Virus record (IMG/VR): IMGVR_UViG_3300018914_000001
Span: 62,001-126,000 of that record
Origin: a virus
Length of the DNA: 64,000 bases
Reading direction: 5' to 3' (one strand)
Shown here: piece by piece, positions 24,136 to 30,232 of the stretch
Numbering within the stretch: position 1 is the first letter of the stretch
How the letters are laid out: each line of letters starts with the position of its first letter
Made by a program: the position numbers and the translations under genes
The notes under the pieces: generated by a model
What the model was told of the DNA's origin: nothing
The model's database searches: none
Seen by the model: only the letters and a program-made list of their open reading frames with translations

Positions 24136-24228
24136 GGAGGGGGGTGGTTTACACTTAAACAGTCAATAAGTTTACGGCCTACTGCCGCAGGTATTCCACC
24201 ACGACAGGCTACTATAAGCCACCCCTCC
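24136..24228 (-). ncRNA. Candidate ~95-nt branched structured RNA
   Basis: The ends GGAGGGGGGTGG and CCACCCCTCC pair to close the element. Inside are hairpins CGGCC-TACT-GCCG-like (24174-24187) and GGCT-ACTATA-AGCC (24207-24220). It begins 13 nt past the stop of the 67-aa minus-strand gene, so it may be that mRNA's 3' structure or a separate RNA. The orientation is not certain. Confidence 0.4.
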
Positions 24229-24241
24229 AACCCATCAGCCC

Positions 24242-24445
24242 CTATAATTTCCCTTTTACAATCCACCATACAATCTGCTTGACTAAATACCTCTTTGTTG
24301 ACATTCTGTATTCGCCATGTTGATTAGGGTGAAACTCATTTGCTAACTCATGCAATTGTGGCACTTCCATCTGATTTAATACTGAATAAAGAGCATAAAT
24401 ATCCCCTGTGTTTTTATACAGCTTTACGAGCGCATCTTTATTCAT
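24242..24445 (-). CDS. Hypothetical 67-aa protein
   Basis: ATG at 24445 after AAAAGGAGTGGGTTGTC. Basic, helical (KRYLVKQIVWWIVKGKL at the end). It stands alone between two non-coding regions; the first part resembles small helical DNA-associated proteins, but no family is recognised. Confidence 0.65.
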   Translation of the reverse strand: MNKDALVKLYKNTGDIYALYSVLNQMEVPQLHELANEFHPNQHGEYRMSTKRYLVKQIVWWIVKGKL

Positions 24446-24559
24446 GACAACCCACTCCTTTTTTGCTAGGTAATTTTTACTCTTTTATAATTTTAGATAA
24501 TATCGCTTTCGTATAATGCTTTTACTATCAAGACTTAACATTGGATCAAATAAAGGAGC

Positions 24560-24620
24560 CTCCTGATATGAGGCTCCCTAGGGAGGCGTACCGAGATCAA
24601 GAAAGCCTCCAAAGCACATA
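24560..24620. repeat. Two adjacent hairpins between small RNAs
   Basis: GGAGCCTC-CTGATAT-GAGGCTCC is a perfect 8-bp hairpin, followed by GGAGGC...GCCTCC enclosing about 17 nt. On the minus strand the first is followed by TTTATTTG, so it may act as a weak leftward terminator. Confidence 0.45.
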
Positions 24621-24668
24621 TGTATCATACCATAATGCGATACTGGAAATACACAGGTGTTTATTACC

Positions 24669-24702
24669 AAAATAAAAAGACCCCCTGCTTCTAGTCAGGG
24701 GG
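24669..24702 (-). terminator. Intrinsic terminator of the small RNA
   Basis: Minus strand: CCCCCTGACTAGAAGCAGGGGG followed by TCTTTTTATTTT. Textbook rho-independent signal reading leftward. Confidence 0.85.
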
Positions 24703-24791
24703 ATGGACTATTCATGTCCATGATAGAATTGTGGGCAAAATGTGCATACATATCAGGTGCATCTGATATTTTGCCAAAGGCAATATGCACT
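24669..24791 (-). ncRNA. Candidate ~120-nt small RNA
   Basis: A minus-strand promoter (24798-24827) and a strong intrinsic terminator (24669-24702) bracket the unit. Within it are a GATATCAG-type hairpin (ATATCAG-ATGCAC-CTGATAT), ATGGAC-ATGAATA-GTCCAT, and then the terminator. The only frame is an 18-codon one with no ribosome site. No known family recognised; a regulatory or antisense role is inference. Confidence 0.6.
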
Positions 24792-24797
24792 TAATAT

Positions 24798-24827
24798 ATA
24801 ATATCAGAAGGTAGCTTAAAATGTCAA
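24798..24827 (-). promoter_or_regulatory. Promoter of the minus-strand small RNA
   Basis: Minus strand: TTGACA, 18 nt, TATTAT. It is divergent from the plus-strand promoter 24845-24873, with the two -35 boxes only 17 nt apart. Confidence 0.65.
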
Positions 24828-24844
24828 GTGGAAAAATATAACAG

Positions 24845-24873
24845 TTTACTCCTAGACGAAAATAGCTTATACT
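24845..24873 (+). promoter_or_regulatory. Promoter with attenuated leader
   Basis: TTTACT, 17 nt, TATACT. Its transcript first meets an ACTCA/TGAGT hairpin and then the terminator at 24914-24948, before the coding region at 25018. Confidence 0.55.
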
Positions 24874-24913
24874 AATAAGAACTCAGCAATGCATGAGTTA
24901 ACATCCATTGAGT

Positions 24914-24948
24914 CACCCTGCGCCAAACGATGTGCAGGGTGCTTTTGT
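24914..24948 (+). terminator. Leader terminator or end of a short RNA
   Basis: CACCCTGC and GCAGGGTG (8 bp) followed by CTTTTGT, about 40 nt after the predicted transcription start. It either attenuates the 25018 operon or ends a roughly 70-nt RNA. Confidence 0.65.
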
Positions 24949-25017
24949 ATGCATAAGAGTAGAGAAGGGGGGTATATTAAAACCAGAAGATATAAAACAT
25001 ACAAAGGGGTGTATGAT

Positions 25018-25203
25018 ATGGTGAATACAGGGCAGTATATTGCGAAAGGTGTTGTTTGCATCGAAGATGCTATATCAATCAAGAGATTTGCACGTGAATT
25101 TGCAGACAATGAAGGCTCCAGCGATATACAATTTGCCGCTCTGGAACGCTTTGCAGAAGAACTCGAAAAAGCATTTTGCGTAGGAGAGTATAAAAAAAGA
25201 TGA
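25018..25203 (+). CDS. Hypothetical 61-aa protein
   Basis: ATG at 25018 after AAAGGGGTGTATGAT; the frame extends upstream through the leader terminator without a ribosome site, so the downstream start is chosen. Helical (DAISIKRFAREFADNEGS, then ALERFAEELEKAF). It is coupled to the membrane peptide by ATGA. Confidence 0.65.
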   Translation: MVNTGQYIAKGVVCIEDAISIKRFAREFADNEGSSDIQFAALERFAEELEKAFCVGEYKKR

Positions 25204-25307
25204 ACGAAGAGCTAGCAAAGCAAGCGGTGAGAATAATAATTATAGCCATTTCTCTACTAATATTAATTGACATTTTATTCCCAAAGAAGAAAAAGGACAC
25301 TTGTTAG
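25200..25307 (+). CDS. Single-pass membrane peptide, 35 aa
   Basis: ATG at 25200 overlaps the previous stop. One transmembrane segment (VRIIIIAISLLILIDILF) and a KKKK tail that would stay cytoplasmic. Its stop codon lies inside the terminator 25289-25320. Confidence 0.6.
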   Translation: MNEELAKQAVRIIIIAISLLILIDILFPKKKKDTC

Positions 25308-25320
25308 AGTGTCCTTTTTA
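25289..25320. terminator. Bidirectional terminator
   Basis: AAAAAGGACAC-TTGTTAGA-GTGTCCTTTTT works on both strands and separates the convergent genes at 25200 (plus) and 25357 (minus). Confidence 0.85.
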
Positions 25321-25356
25321 CTTGCAGGTTAATTTCAGAAGAATAATAACCATGTC

Positions 25357-25575
25357 TCACGCCTCTTTAAATTCAGAATTATTTACTTCTTCACTATTTT
25401 CCACCTCAGGATAAAATTTAACCTCATATGCGCCATTAAGGATAGCCAAAGTAGTTTCTGTCAGACGATTACTGGTGGCGTTGTCAAACTCTCGAATCTC
25501 TTCGCCGCTGATGAGTTTGCAAACATTTGACAAATACTCTTCTGTTAAACGTTTAATTTCATCATACCTGTTCAT
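25357..25575 (-). CDS. Hypothetical acidic 72-aa protein
   Basis: ATG at 25575 after AAGGAGGAGTTGTTCA. Acidic C-terminus (PEVENSEEVNNSEFKEA). Convergent with the 25018-25307 pair. Unknown function. Confidence 0.7.
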   Translation of the reverse strand: MNRYDEIKRLTEEYLSNVCKLISGEEIREFDNATSNRLTETTLAILNGAYEVKFYPEVENSEEVNNSEFKEA

Positions 25576-25747
25576 TGAACAACTCCTCCTTGTTATCGGG
25601 TATTTGGCTTACATCACCATATTATGCCCAAAACCTCATTTAAACACCCAAGTACGAGCAAAAATTTCTCTTCCATTATATAGAACAATTTCACTCCCAC
25701 CCCTTGCTTTACCAGATCGGTGAAACCCTATCGCGCATGAAAACCAG

Positions 25748-25776
25748 TTGCTAGAAATGACAAGCTCTGTTATAAT
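25748..25776 (+). promoter_or_regulatory. Promoter of the winged-helix gene
   Basis: TTGCTA, 17 nt, TATAAT. The predicted start falls at the beginning of operator copy A (25784-25802), which fits autoregulation. Confidence 0.65.
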
Positions 25777-25783
25777 TCAGTAC

Positions 25784-25802
25784 AAATAGTTCACCTTTTA
25801 GG
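25784..25802. promoter_or_regulatory. Operator copy A
   Basis: AAATAGTTCACCTTTTAGG is the TAGTTAACCTTTTAGTA element with small changes, placed at +1 of the winged-helix gene. Confidence 0.6.
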
Positions 25803-25817
25803 GGGGAGTGCACCCAA

Positions 25818-26594
25818 ATGCAATTGAATATATTTAATGTTGTTAACTTTAATGAAGAGGAGGGAGGTATCTATATACCTAATGAGATATTTAATGATAT
25901 TCAAGGTAAGCTCAGTGAAATTTCTTCACATGTAGCGTTTGCCTATTCTTATTATTACTTAATCACCTATTTGTATAGGTTTACAAAGTACAGATTAGGA
26001 GAAGGTTATTTTACGCAAGCAAAATTAAAGGAGTTTTTAGGATATAGCGCTACTAACAAGAAGGTCGATTTCATCATAAAAAAGGGTGGGGTATTAGATG
26101 AATTAGGCTACACAGAGACGATTACCGACTACCCTATCGACTGGCATTCTAATGATCTTAACATGATTGTATTCAAATATGTGCGATCATTAAAGAGCGA
26201 AGAAATGCAGGACGTAAATAAATCTGAAGTGAACAGCAGAAACTTCAAAGCCAAGAAGCCTGTCAAGGCATTCATGCGTGAAGGCTATGAATGCGGCACA
26301 TTCTATGGAGTGGAAAACACACATTACATACCTGTATACGATTTCCTACAGTGCATGTACGATAAGGAGCTAGGTATTAATGCCTTCTATCTTTATGGGT
26401 TTCTTAGAATGATGTATGACAAGTTTCCTAGAGGATACAAAGTATCTGCTCCTGAGCTAATGGACTTGACAGGATTAAAAAGAAGCACTCTGTTTAAATA
26501 CATGAGGAAGCTTGAACAGGAGAAATTTATCTCTGTAACCTCTGTGAAGGTGGGAGACAAAAACTTTCCTAATGTGTATAAGGTGATTCGCTGA
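25818..26594 (+). CDS. Winged-helix DNA-binding protein, possible replication initiator or regulator
   Basis: 258 aa, ATG at 25818 after a GGGGGGAGTG site. The C-terminal part (about 195-258) reads as a winged helix: KVSAPELMDLTGLKRSTLFK (the helix-turn-helix), then YMRKLEQEKFISVTSV and a short wing. The N-terminal part (about 35-100) may hold a second such domain (FTQAKLKEFLGYSATNKK). This two-domain layout is seen in plasmid initiators and phage regulators. The three copies of a 17-bp element, one at its own start and two flanking an AT-rich tract just downstream, suggest it binds them. It lies directly upstream of the TubRZ operon. Confidence 0.65.
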   Translation: MQLNIFNVVNFNEEEGGIYIPNEIFNDIQGKLSEISSHVAFAYSYYYLITYLYRFTKYRLGEGYFTQAKLKEFLGYSATNKKVDFIIKKGGVLDELGYTETITDYPIDWHSNDLNMIVFKYVRSLKSEEMQDVNKSEVNSRNFKAKKPVKAFMREGYECGTFYGVENTHYIPVYDFLQCMYDKELGINAFYLYGFLRMMYDKFPRGYKVSAPELMDLTGLKRSTLFKYMRKLEQEKFISVTSVKVGDKNFPNVYKVIR

Positions 26595-26602
26595 ACTTTA
26601 GG

Positions 26603-26744
26603 TACTAAAAGGTTAACTAGACAACCTCCTCTATAATATATCATTATAATATATAGATATATAATATAGGTGTATACTATAAAAAAGTAAATCTATATAT
26701 AAAGTGTACATTATACAGGAGTCCAAATAGTTAACCTTTTAGTA
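26603..26744. repeat. Perfect 17-bp inverted repeat flanking an AT-rich tract
   Basis: TACTAAAAGGTTAACTA (26603-26619) and TAGTTAACCTTTTAGTA (26728-26744) are exact reverse complements about 108 bp apart. The intervening 26632-26715 is nearly all A/T with alternating TATA steps. With copy A at 25784 this makes three sites. Consistent with a small origin (binding sites plus unwinding element) or a looping operator. Confidence 0.7.
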
Positions 26745-26787
26745 TTCCAAGTGCATTTACATGGACAAAAGTCAAGTGGTCAATACA

Positions 26788-26816
26788 TTGACAATCGGAC
26801 AAACTTATGATATGCT
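26788..26816 (+). promoter_or_regulatory. Promoter of the tubRZ operon
   Basis: TTGACA, 17 nt, TATGCT. The transcript crosses a roughly 240-nt leader and the iteron array before tubR. A 67-codon frame at 26761-26964 contains this promoter and lacks a ribosome site, so it is not called a gene. Confidence 0.7.
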
Positions 26817-26988
26817 AAAAGCATCCCAAAAATTACTCCTCCTCCTTCCAGTGACATGGCGGCTTCTAGAGTTGGGATCGGAAGTAGAAGTCGCCTATAT
26901 TAATGAAGAAACACAGCTAAGACAACTTTACCAATATATTTTTTTATGGACTTGCAAGTTTTAGATTTATACTCATATAGTGTTATCA

Positions 26989-27048
26989 AGATCAAGCAAG
27001 ATCGAGCAAAATCCTGTCAGATCAACCAAGATATAGAAAGATCGGATT
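26989..27048. repeat. Centromere-like array, six 10-bp phased repeats (tubC candidate)
   Basis: Consecutive 10-mers AGATCAAGCA, AGATCGAGCA, AAATCCTGTC, AGATCAACCA, AGATATAGAA, AGATCGGATT are in exact helical phase and end 16 nt before the tubR start. Phased repeats upstream of tubR are the known layout of TubR-binding centromeres in Bacillus plasmids. Confidence 0.8.
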
Positions 27049-27064
27049 AGGAGGTGATTACACT

Positions 27065-27367
27065 ATGGGCGACAATTACTTTAGCGAGGTGATTAAAAAA
27101 CTAACTATAGATGACATAAGCATTCTAGCCATCTTGCATGATGATGACGCAACCGAAGTATTCAAGGCTATGAAGGCCAGCCAAGTGTTGAAGGCAAGTG
27201 AAATGACAGAGGCTGTATTTCGCAAAGTGATTGTTAGGCTAGAGGCTACACGCTTCATCGAAAAAACCACATCTAGCAGACATACATCTATATACATTAC
27301 AGAATTTGGTCGCTCTGCTCTACTTGTGGGTGTTCAAAGTAAGATGAAAGGGGATGCTGACCAATGA
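27065..27367 (+). CDS. tubR: TubR-like centromere-binding protein
   Basis: 100 aa, ATG after TAGGAGGTGATTACACT. Small winged-helix fold: helices ISILAILHDDD and ASEMTEAVFRKVIVRLEATR (recognition helix), then a wing around TSSRHTSIYITEFGRSAL. TubR dimers coat tubC and autoregulate the operon. The assignment rests on position: iterons immediately upstream and a tubulin/FtsZ GTPase gene overlapping its stop (ATGA). Confidence 0.8.
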   Translation: MGDNYFSEVIKKLTIDDISILAILHDDDATEVFKAMKASQVLKASEMTEAVFRKVIVRLEATRFIEKTTSSRHTSIYITEFGRSALLVGVQSKMKGDADQ

Positions 27368-28491
27368 TTGGTGTAGTCGGAGTTGGCGGTTGTGGCGGCA
27401 ATATTGCTGATGAGGCGGCGAACTACAATTGTGCAGTGGCGGCAATTAACTTCTCTGAAAAGGACTTAGAATCATTAGAGAACATAAAGGCAAAGCTTCG
27501 TTTGACTGGTTCTGATGGAGTGGGGCGCAACAGAGAGTTGGCAAAATCGCTGTTTATTGACAGTCACGAAGTAGCAATCAATTTTGTAAAAGAGCAATTC
27601 GGAAGCTCTGCAATTGATGTAGTTGTAGTGGCGTTCTCCACCAGTGGCGGCTCTGGCTCTGGCATCGCACCTATGCTGATTGATATTTGTCACAGTGTTA
27701 TGCCTGAGAAAACATTCGTAGCAATGCCCATTATTCCTGACACAACGGAAGCTGATATCAGTCAGATTAACTGTGTCAAAGCGTTTGAAGAACTGTCGCG
27801 TTTAGACGTTGCCATTTTCCCAATCGACAATAACAAAATGAGGAATAAAACACCTAGTGTTGGAAAGAATAGACTATACGAAGCAGTCAATGCCTCTGCA
27901 ATGGGCTTGTTGTTCAAGGCGTATCACTACACTGAAAAGCATTCCAAAGATGGGAATTTTGACAAGAAAGACTTTATCAATGTTCTTCGCACCAAGGGGA
28001 TTGGGCTAATTTCTGAGGTGGACTTCGATACTACTGCCAAGGGTACTATCAATATATCCAAAGAAGGCATCGCACAAGCTGTGCAAAAGTCTTGGGACGA
28101 TTCGATTTTTGCCCCCATCGAATATGAGCAAGTGGTTAAAGCAAGCGTTATTTTCGATGGTGACGAAAACCACATGAAATTTCTCGACTACCAAGCAATC
28201 TTCTCCAAATTCGAAAGTGGTATGCCAATTTACCTTTATGATGGAAATTACCACGAAAGCACTGGTAAAATCATGACAGTCCTAACTGGTCTATCATGGT
28301 GTGTGACTCGCCTGTCGGAAATAGAAAATCTTATCTCCAACAGTCAACAGAAAATCAATTCAATCCTCTCTACTACCGCGAATCAATTCTATGAATCTAA
28401 AGCGGCAATTGATATGTTGTCGCAACTCCAACAACCTTCCAATCAACCCCCTCAAAAGATATCCGAACTAGTGAAAAAATGGAAAAGGTAA
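27364..28491 (+). CDS. tubZ: TubZ-like tubulin/FtsZ-family GTPase
   Basis: 375 aa, ATG overlapping the tubR stop. The N-terminus GVVGVGGCGGNIADEA is the glycine-rich nucleotide loop of FtsZ/tubulin. The tubulin signature appears as SGGSGSG (94-100, usually GGGTGTG), with T5/T6-like DNNKMRN and ASAMGLLF segments after it. TubZ forms treadmilling filaments that pull TubR-tubC complexes apart, segregating low-copy plasmids; clostridial phage c-st carries a homologue of similar length. The C-terminus ends in a basic KKWKR, like the tail that contacts TubR in other systems. Confidence 0.88.
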   Translation: MIGVVGVGGCGGNIADEAANYNCAVAAINFSEKDLESLENIKAKLRLTGSDGVGRNRELAKSLFIDSHEVAINFVKEQFGSSAIDVVVVAFSTSGGSGSGIAPMLIDICHSVMPEKTFVAMPIIPDTTEADISQINCVKAFEELSRLDVAIFPIDNNKMRNKTPSVGKNRLYEAVNASAMGLLFKAYHYTEKHSKDGNFDKKDFINVLRTKGIGLISEVDFDTTAKGTINISKEGIAQAVQKSWDDSIFAPIEYEQVVKASVIFDGDENHMKFLDYQAIFSKFESGMPIYLYDGNYHESTGKIMTVLTGLSWCVTRLSEIENLISNSQQKINSILSTTANQFYESKAAIDMLSQLQQPSNQPPQKISELVKKWKR

Positions 28492-28495
28492 TAGC

Positions 28496-28532
28496 TACAA
28501 GGAGGGGATAGAATTGGAACCCCTCCTTGTAG
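28496..28532. terminator. Hairpin after tubZ
   Basis: TACAAGGAGGGG and CCCCTCCTTGTA form a 12-bp stem with a 13-nt loop. No U-tract follows, but it probably ends or protects the tubRZ message. Confidence 0.55.
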
Positions 28533-28542
28533 TAACAGACAG

Positions 28543-28617
28543 TTAAAACCAGCTTCCAGTCAACAGATAATCAGCAACAGAGGCCGCAATGTATCCAGCA
28601 ATCCATAATAGCGGCAT
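28543..28617 (-). CDS. Membrane peptide of 24 aa
   Basis: ATG at 28617 after AAAGGGGGTGTAAAT. MPLLWIAGYIAASVADYLLT then GSWF: a single hydrophobic helix. It is divergent from the transfer operon and opposite to tubZ; toxin-like or regulatory peptides have this size. Speculative but with a strong ribosome site. Confidence 0.45.
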   Translation of the reverse strand: MPLLWIAGYIAASVADYLLTGSWF

Positions 28618-28641
28618 ATTTACACCCCCTTTCGGCATAGA

Positions 28642-28689
28642 CTACAGGTGTTTAGATGGGTGTTCAAATTATAATCTAAACACCTGTAG
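28642..28689. promoter_or_regulatory. 16-bp perfect inverted repeat over divergent promoters
   Basis: CTACAGGTGTTTAGAT and ATCTAAACACCTGTAG enclose 16 nt containing TATAAT readable in both directions. It lies between the 24-aa peptide (minus) and the transfer-like operon (plus), so one regulator could control both. Confidence 0.55.
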
Positions 28690-28781
28690 CCCTGTGAATC
28701 CTTTGCGGCTGTAAGAAAGTACCAGTCCCACTAAACAGCCGACTTTTACTATCGTAAAACTCTTCGAGGAGGGAACTGCCC

Positions 28782-29258
28782 ATGAAGTTCCTTAGAGATG
28801 GATCGGGGCAATTGACACTTGTTGCGGCACATTCTTCTGTGCCTGTCTCGCCTATCAAGGAAGGCCGCCGTGTTACTGCTTTTATCATGGACGTTCGTGA
28901 GCTTGTTCATACGTGGGACGAAAAGATTGAAAATTATGTAGACGAAGTTTTCTACAATCCAGCACGAATGAATGAGGCAGTGGTTTGGAATATCTTTCTG
29001 CATTACATCTTTCCTTGGATGCTAGACTTCTTCAAAGTTTTCTGCCTTTTCAAAGTTCTCACTGCATGGTTCAAAGACAGCGGGCAAGAAGGGCGTTTCG
29101 GTGGCAACGGCGGTGGTATGCAAGCGTTATACAAGTGGGGCGGTGCTTACTTCCTTTTCACACTCTCGCCGTTTGCATTTGAGCTAATCGACCAAGCAAG
29201 TCAGAAGATGTATCATGAGCTAATGAAAGATGGTTCGAAAGGGTGGACTCCCGAATGA
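28782..29258 (+). CDS. Membrane protein of the transfer-like operon, 158 aa
   Basis: ATG at 28782 after GAGGAGGGAACTGCC. Soluble N-terminal 65 residues, then two hydrophobic segments (WNIFLHYIFPWMLDFFKVFC and AYFLFTLSPFAFELI) separated by a Gly-rich loop. It overlaps the M23 peptidase gene by ATGA. Its position suggests a channel or scaffold component; no family recognised. Confidence 0.65.
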   Translation: MKFLRDGSGQLTLVAAHSSVPVSPIKEGRRVTAFIMDVRELVHTWDEKIENYVDEVFYNPARMNEAVVWNIFLHYIFPWMLDFFKVFCLFKVLTAWFKDSGQEGRFGGNGGGMQALYKWGGAYFLFTLSPFAFELIDQASQKMYHELMKDGSKGWTPE

Positions 29259-30052
29259 TCGTCAAGATCAATGGGACAACAGCCGCCATTTACAATGTAA
29301 CTGCAACTTACGGCTCCATTGACCAATCTCATCTTACCCCTCACAGCGGTATTGACTTGGCGATGCCAGTAGGAACAGACATATTCAGCCCTGCCAGTGG
29401 CTACGTGCATTTGGTGGATTATGGCGACAAGAATATTGGAAAGGGTATTTTGCTCAAATTAGAAGATGGTCAACAGCTTGTACTTGGTCATCTATCGAAG
29501 TTTAACGTAAGAGATGGGCAATATGTCAATGTTGGGCAAAAGCTTGCTGAAAGTGGGAACACTGGCAATAGTGATGGAGCGCACTTACACCTTGGCTTAA
29601 TTGACCAGCATGGGAATTTTGCTGACCCATCTTACTATGAAAAGACTTTTCAGGACATTTCCACATTTCATCATCAGCTTGGCTCCTTCTATACCCAACA
29701 TGTGCCTGTCTCCTCTACACCTGCCATAACGTCTGCAAGTTCTGGCGACATGGACATGGGGTTTGTAGAGTCTGTAAAAGCAATTGGAGCTTTCTTTAAA
29801 GACCTACACAACGAAGGAGTGTTTTATGCAGTGTTCCACAAACACCTTGGCGAAGTTGTGGTAGACTGCATAAAGGCAACGCTCAGATTCATATTCCTTG
29901 ACTACAACGATGCTACTATGTTCATCCCTGCGTTACTATTCTTCCTTCTAACTTGCATGATTGGAAGAAATAGGACGACAAAATGGATTGTCCCACTCAT
30001 TTTTCTATTCTTTGTCACTCAATGCATCAAATATTCGCATATACTCGATTAG
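29255..30052 (+). CDS. Membrane-anchored M23 family peptidoglycan peptidase
   Basis: 265 aa, ATG at 29255 (coupled) after AAAGGGTGG. The zinc metallopeptidase motifs HSGID (30-34) and HLHLG (110-114) are present, with the typical GTDIFSPASGYV strand between. M23 enzymes cut peptide cross-bridges in the wall. The C-terminal third has two membrane segments (MFIPALLFFLLTCMIG and WIVPLIFLFFVTQC), so the enzyme would be tethered. Wall hydrolases tethered this way open the wall for Gram-positive transfer systems; here it precedes a VirD4-like ATPase. Confidence 0.85.
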   Translation: MIVKINGTTAAIYNVTATYGSIDQSHLTPHSGIDLAMPVGTDIFSPASGYVHLVDYGDKNIGKGILLKLEDGQQLVLGHLSKFNVRDGQYVNVGQKLAESGNTGNSDGAHLHLGLIDQHGNFADPSYYEKTFQDISTFHHQLGSFYTQHVPVSSTPAITSASSGDMDMGFVESVKAIGAFFKDLHNEGVFYAVFHKHLGEVVVDCIKATLRFIFLDYNDATMFIPALLFFLLTCMIGRNRTTKWIVPLIFLFFVTQCIKYSHILD

Positions 30053-30063
30053 GAGGGAATAGA

Positions 30064-30231
30064 ATGAAATACCCACTTCTGGACAATGTGACGTTTTGGG
30101 TGAATGTTATTTCGTGGATTGCTCAGGGAGGGTTAGTTCTCTACTTTGTGGGAGGGAAAGCCCGCCGCTGGTATAAGGACTACAAGATGAGCGTGGAAGA
30201 AGAAGAGCTTTTTCAGAAGGAGGTGAATTAA
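30064..30231 (+). CDS. Small membrane protein, 55 aa
   Basis: ATG at 30064 after TAGGAGGGAATAGA. One transmembrane helix (VNVISWIAQGGLVLYFV), then a basic, acidic tail (RRWYKDYKMSVEEEELFQKE). It is 1 nt from the ATPase start. Probably a membrane partner of the ATPase. Confidence 0.65.
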   Translation: MKYPLLDNVTFWVNVISWIAQGGLVLYFVGGKARRWYKDYKMSVEEEELFQKEVN

Positions 30232-30232
30232 C

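Noticed and set aside
24889-25017. N-terminal extension of the 61-aa protein
   Set aside because: Contains the leader terminator and has no ribosome site; the ATG at 25018 does.
26761-26964. 67-codon plus-strand frame upstream of tubR
   Set aside because: No ribosome site; it contains the tubRZ promoter (26788-26816).
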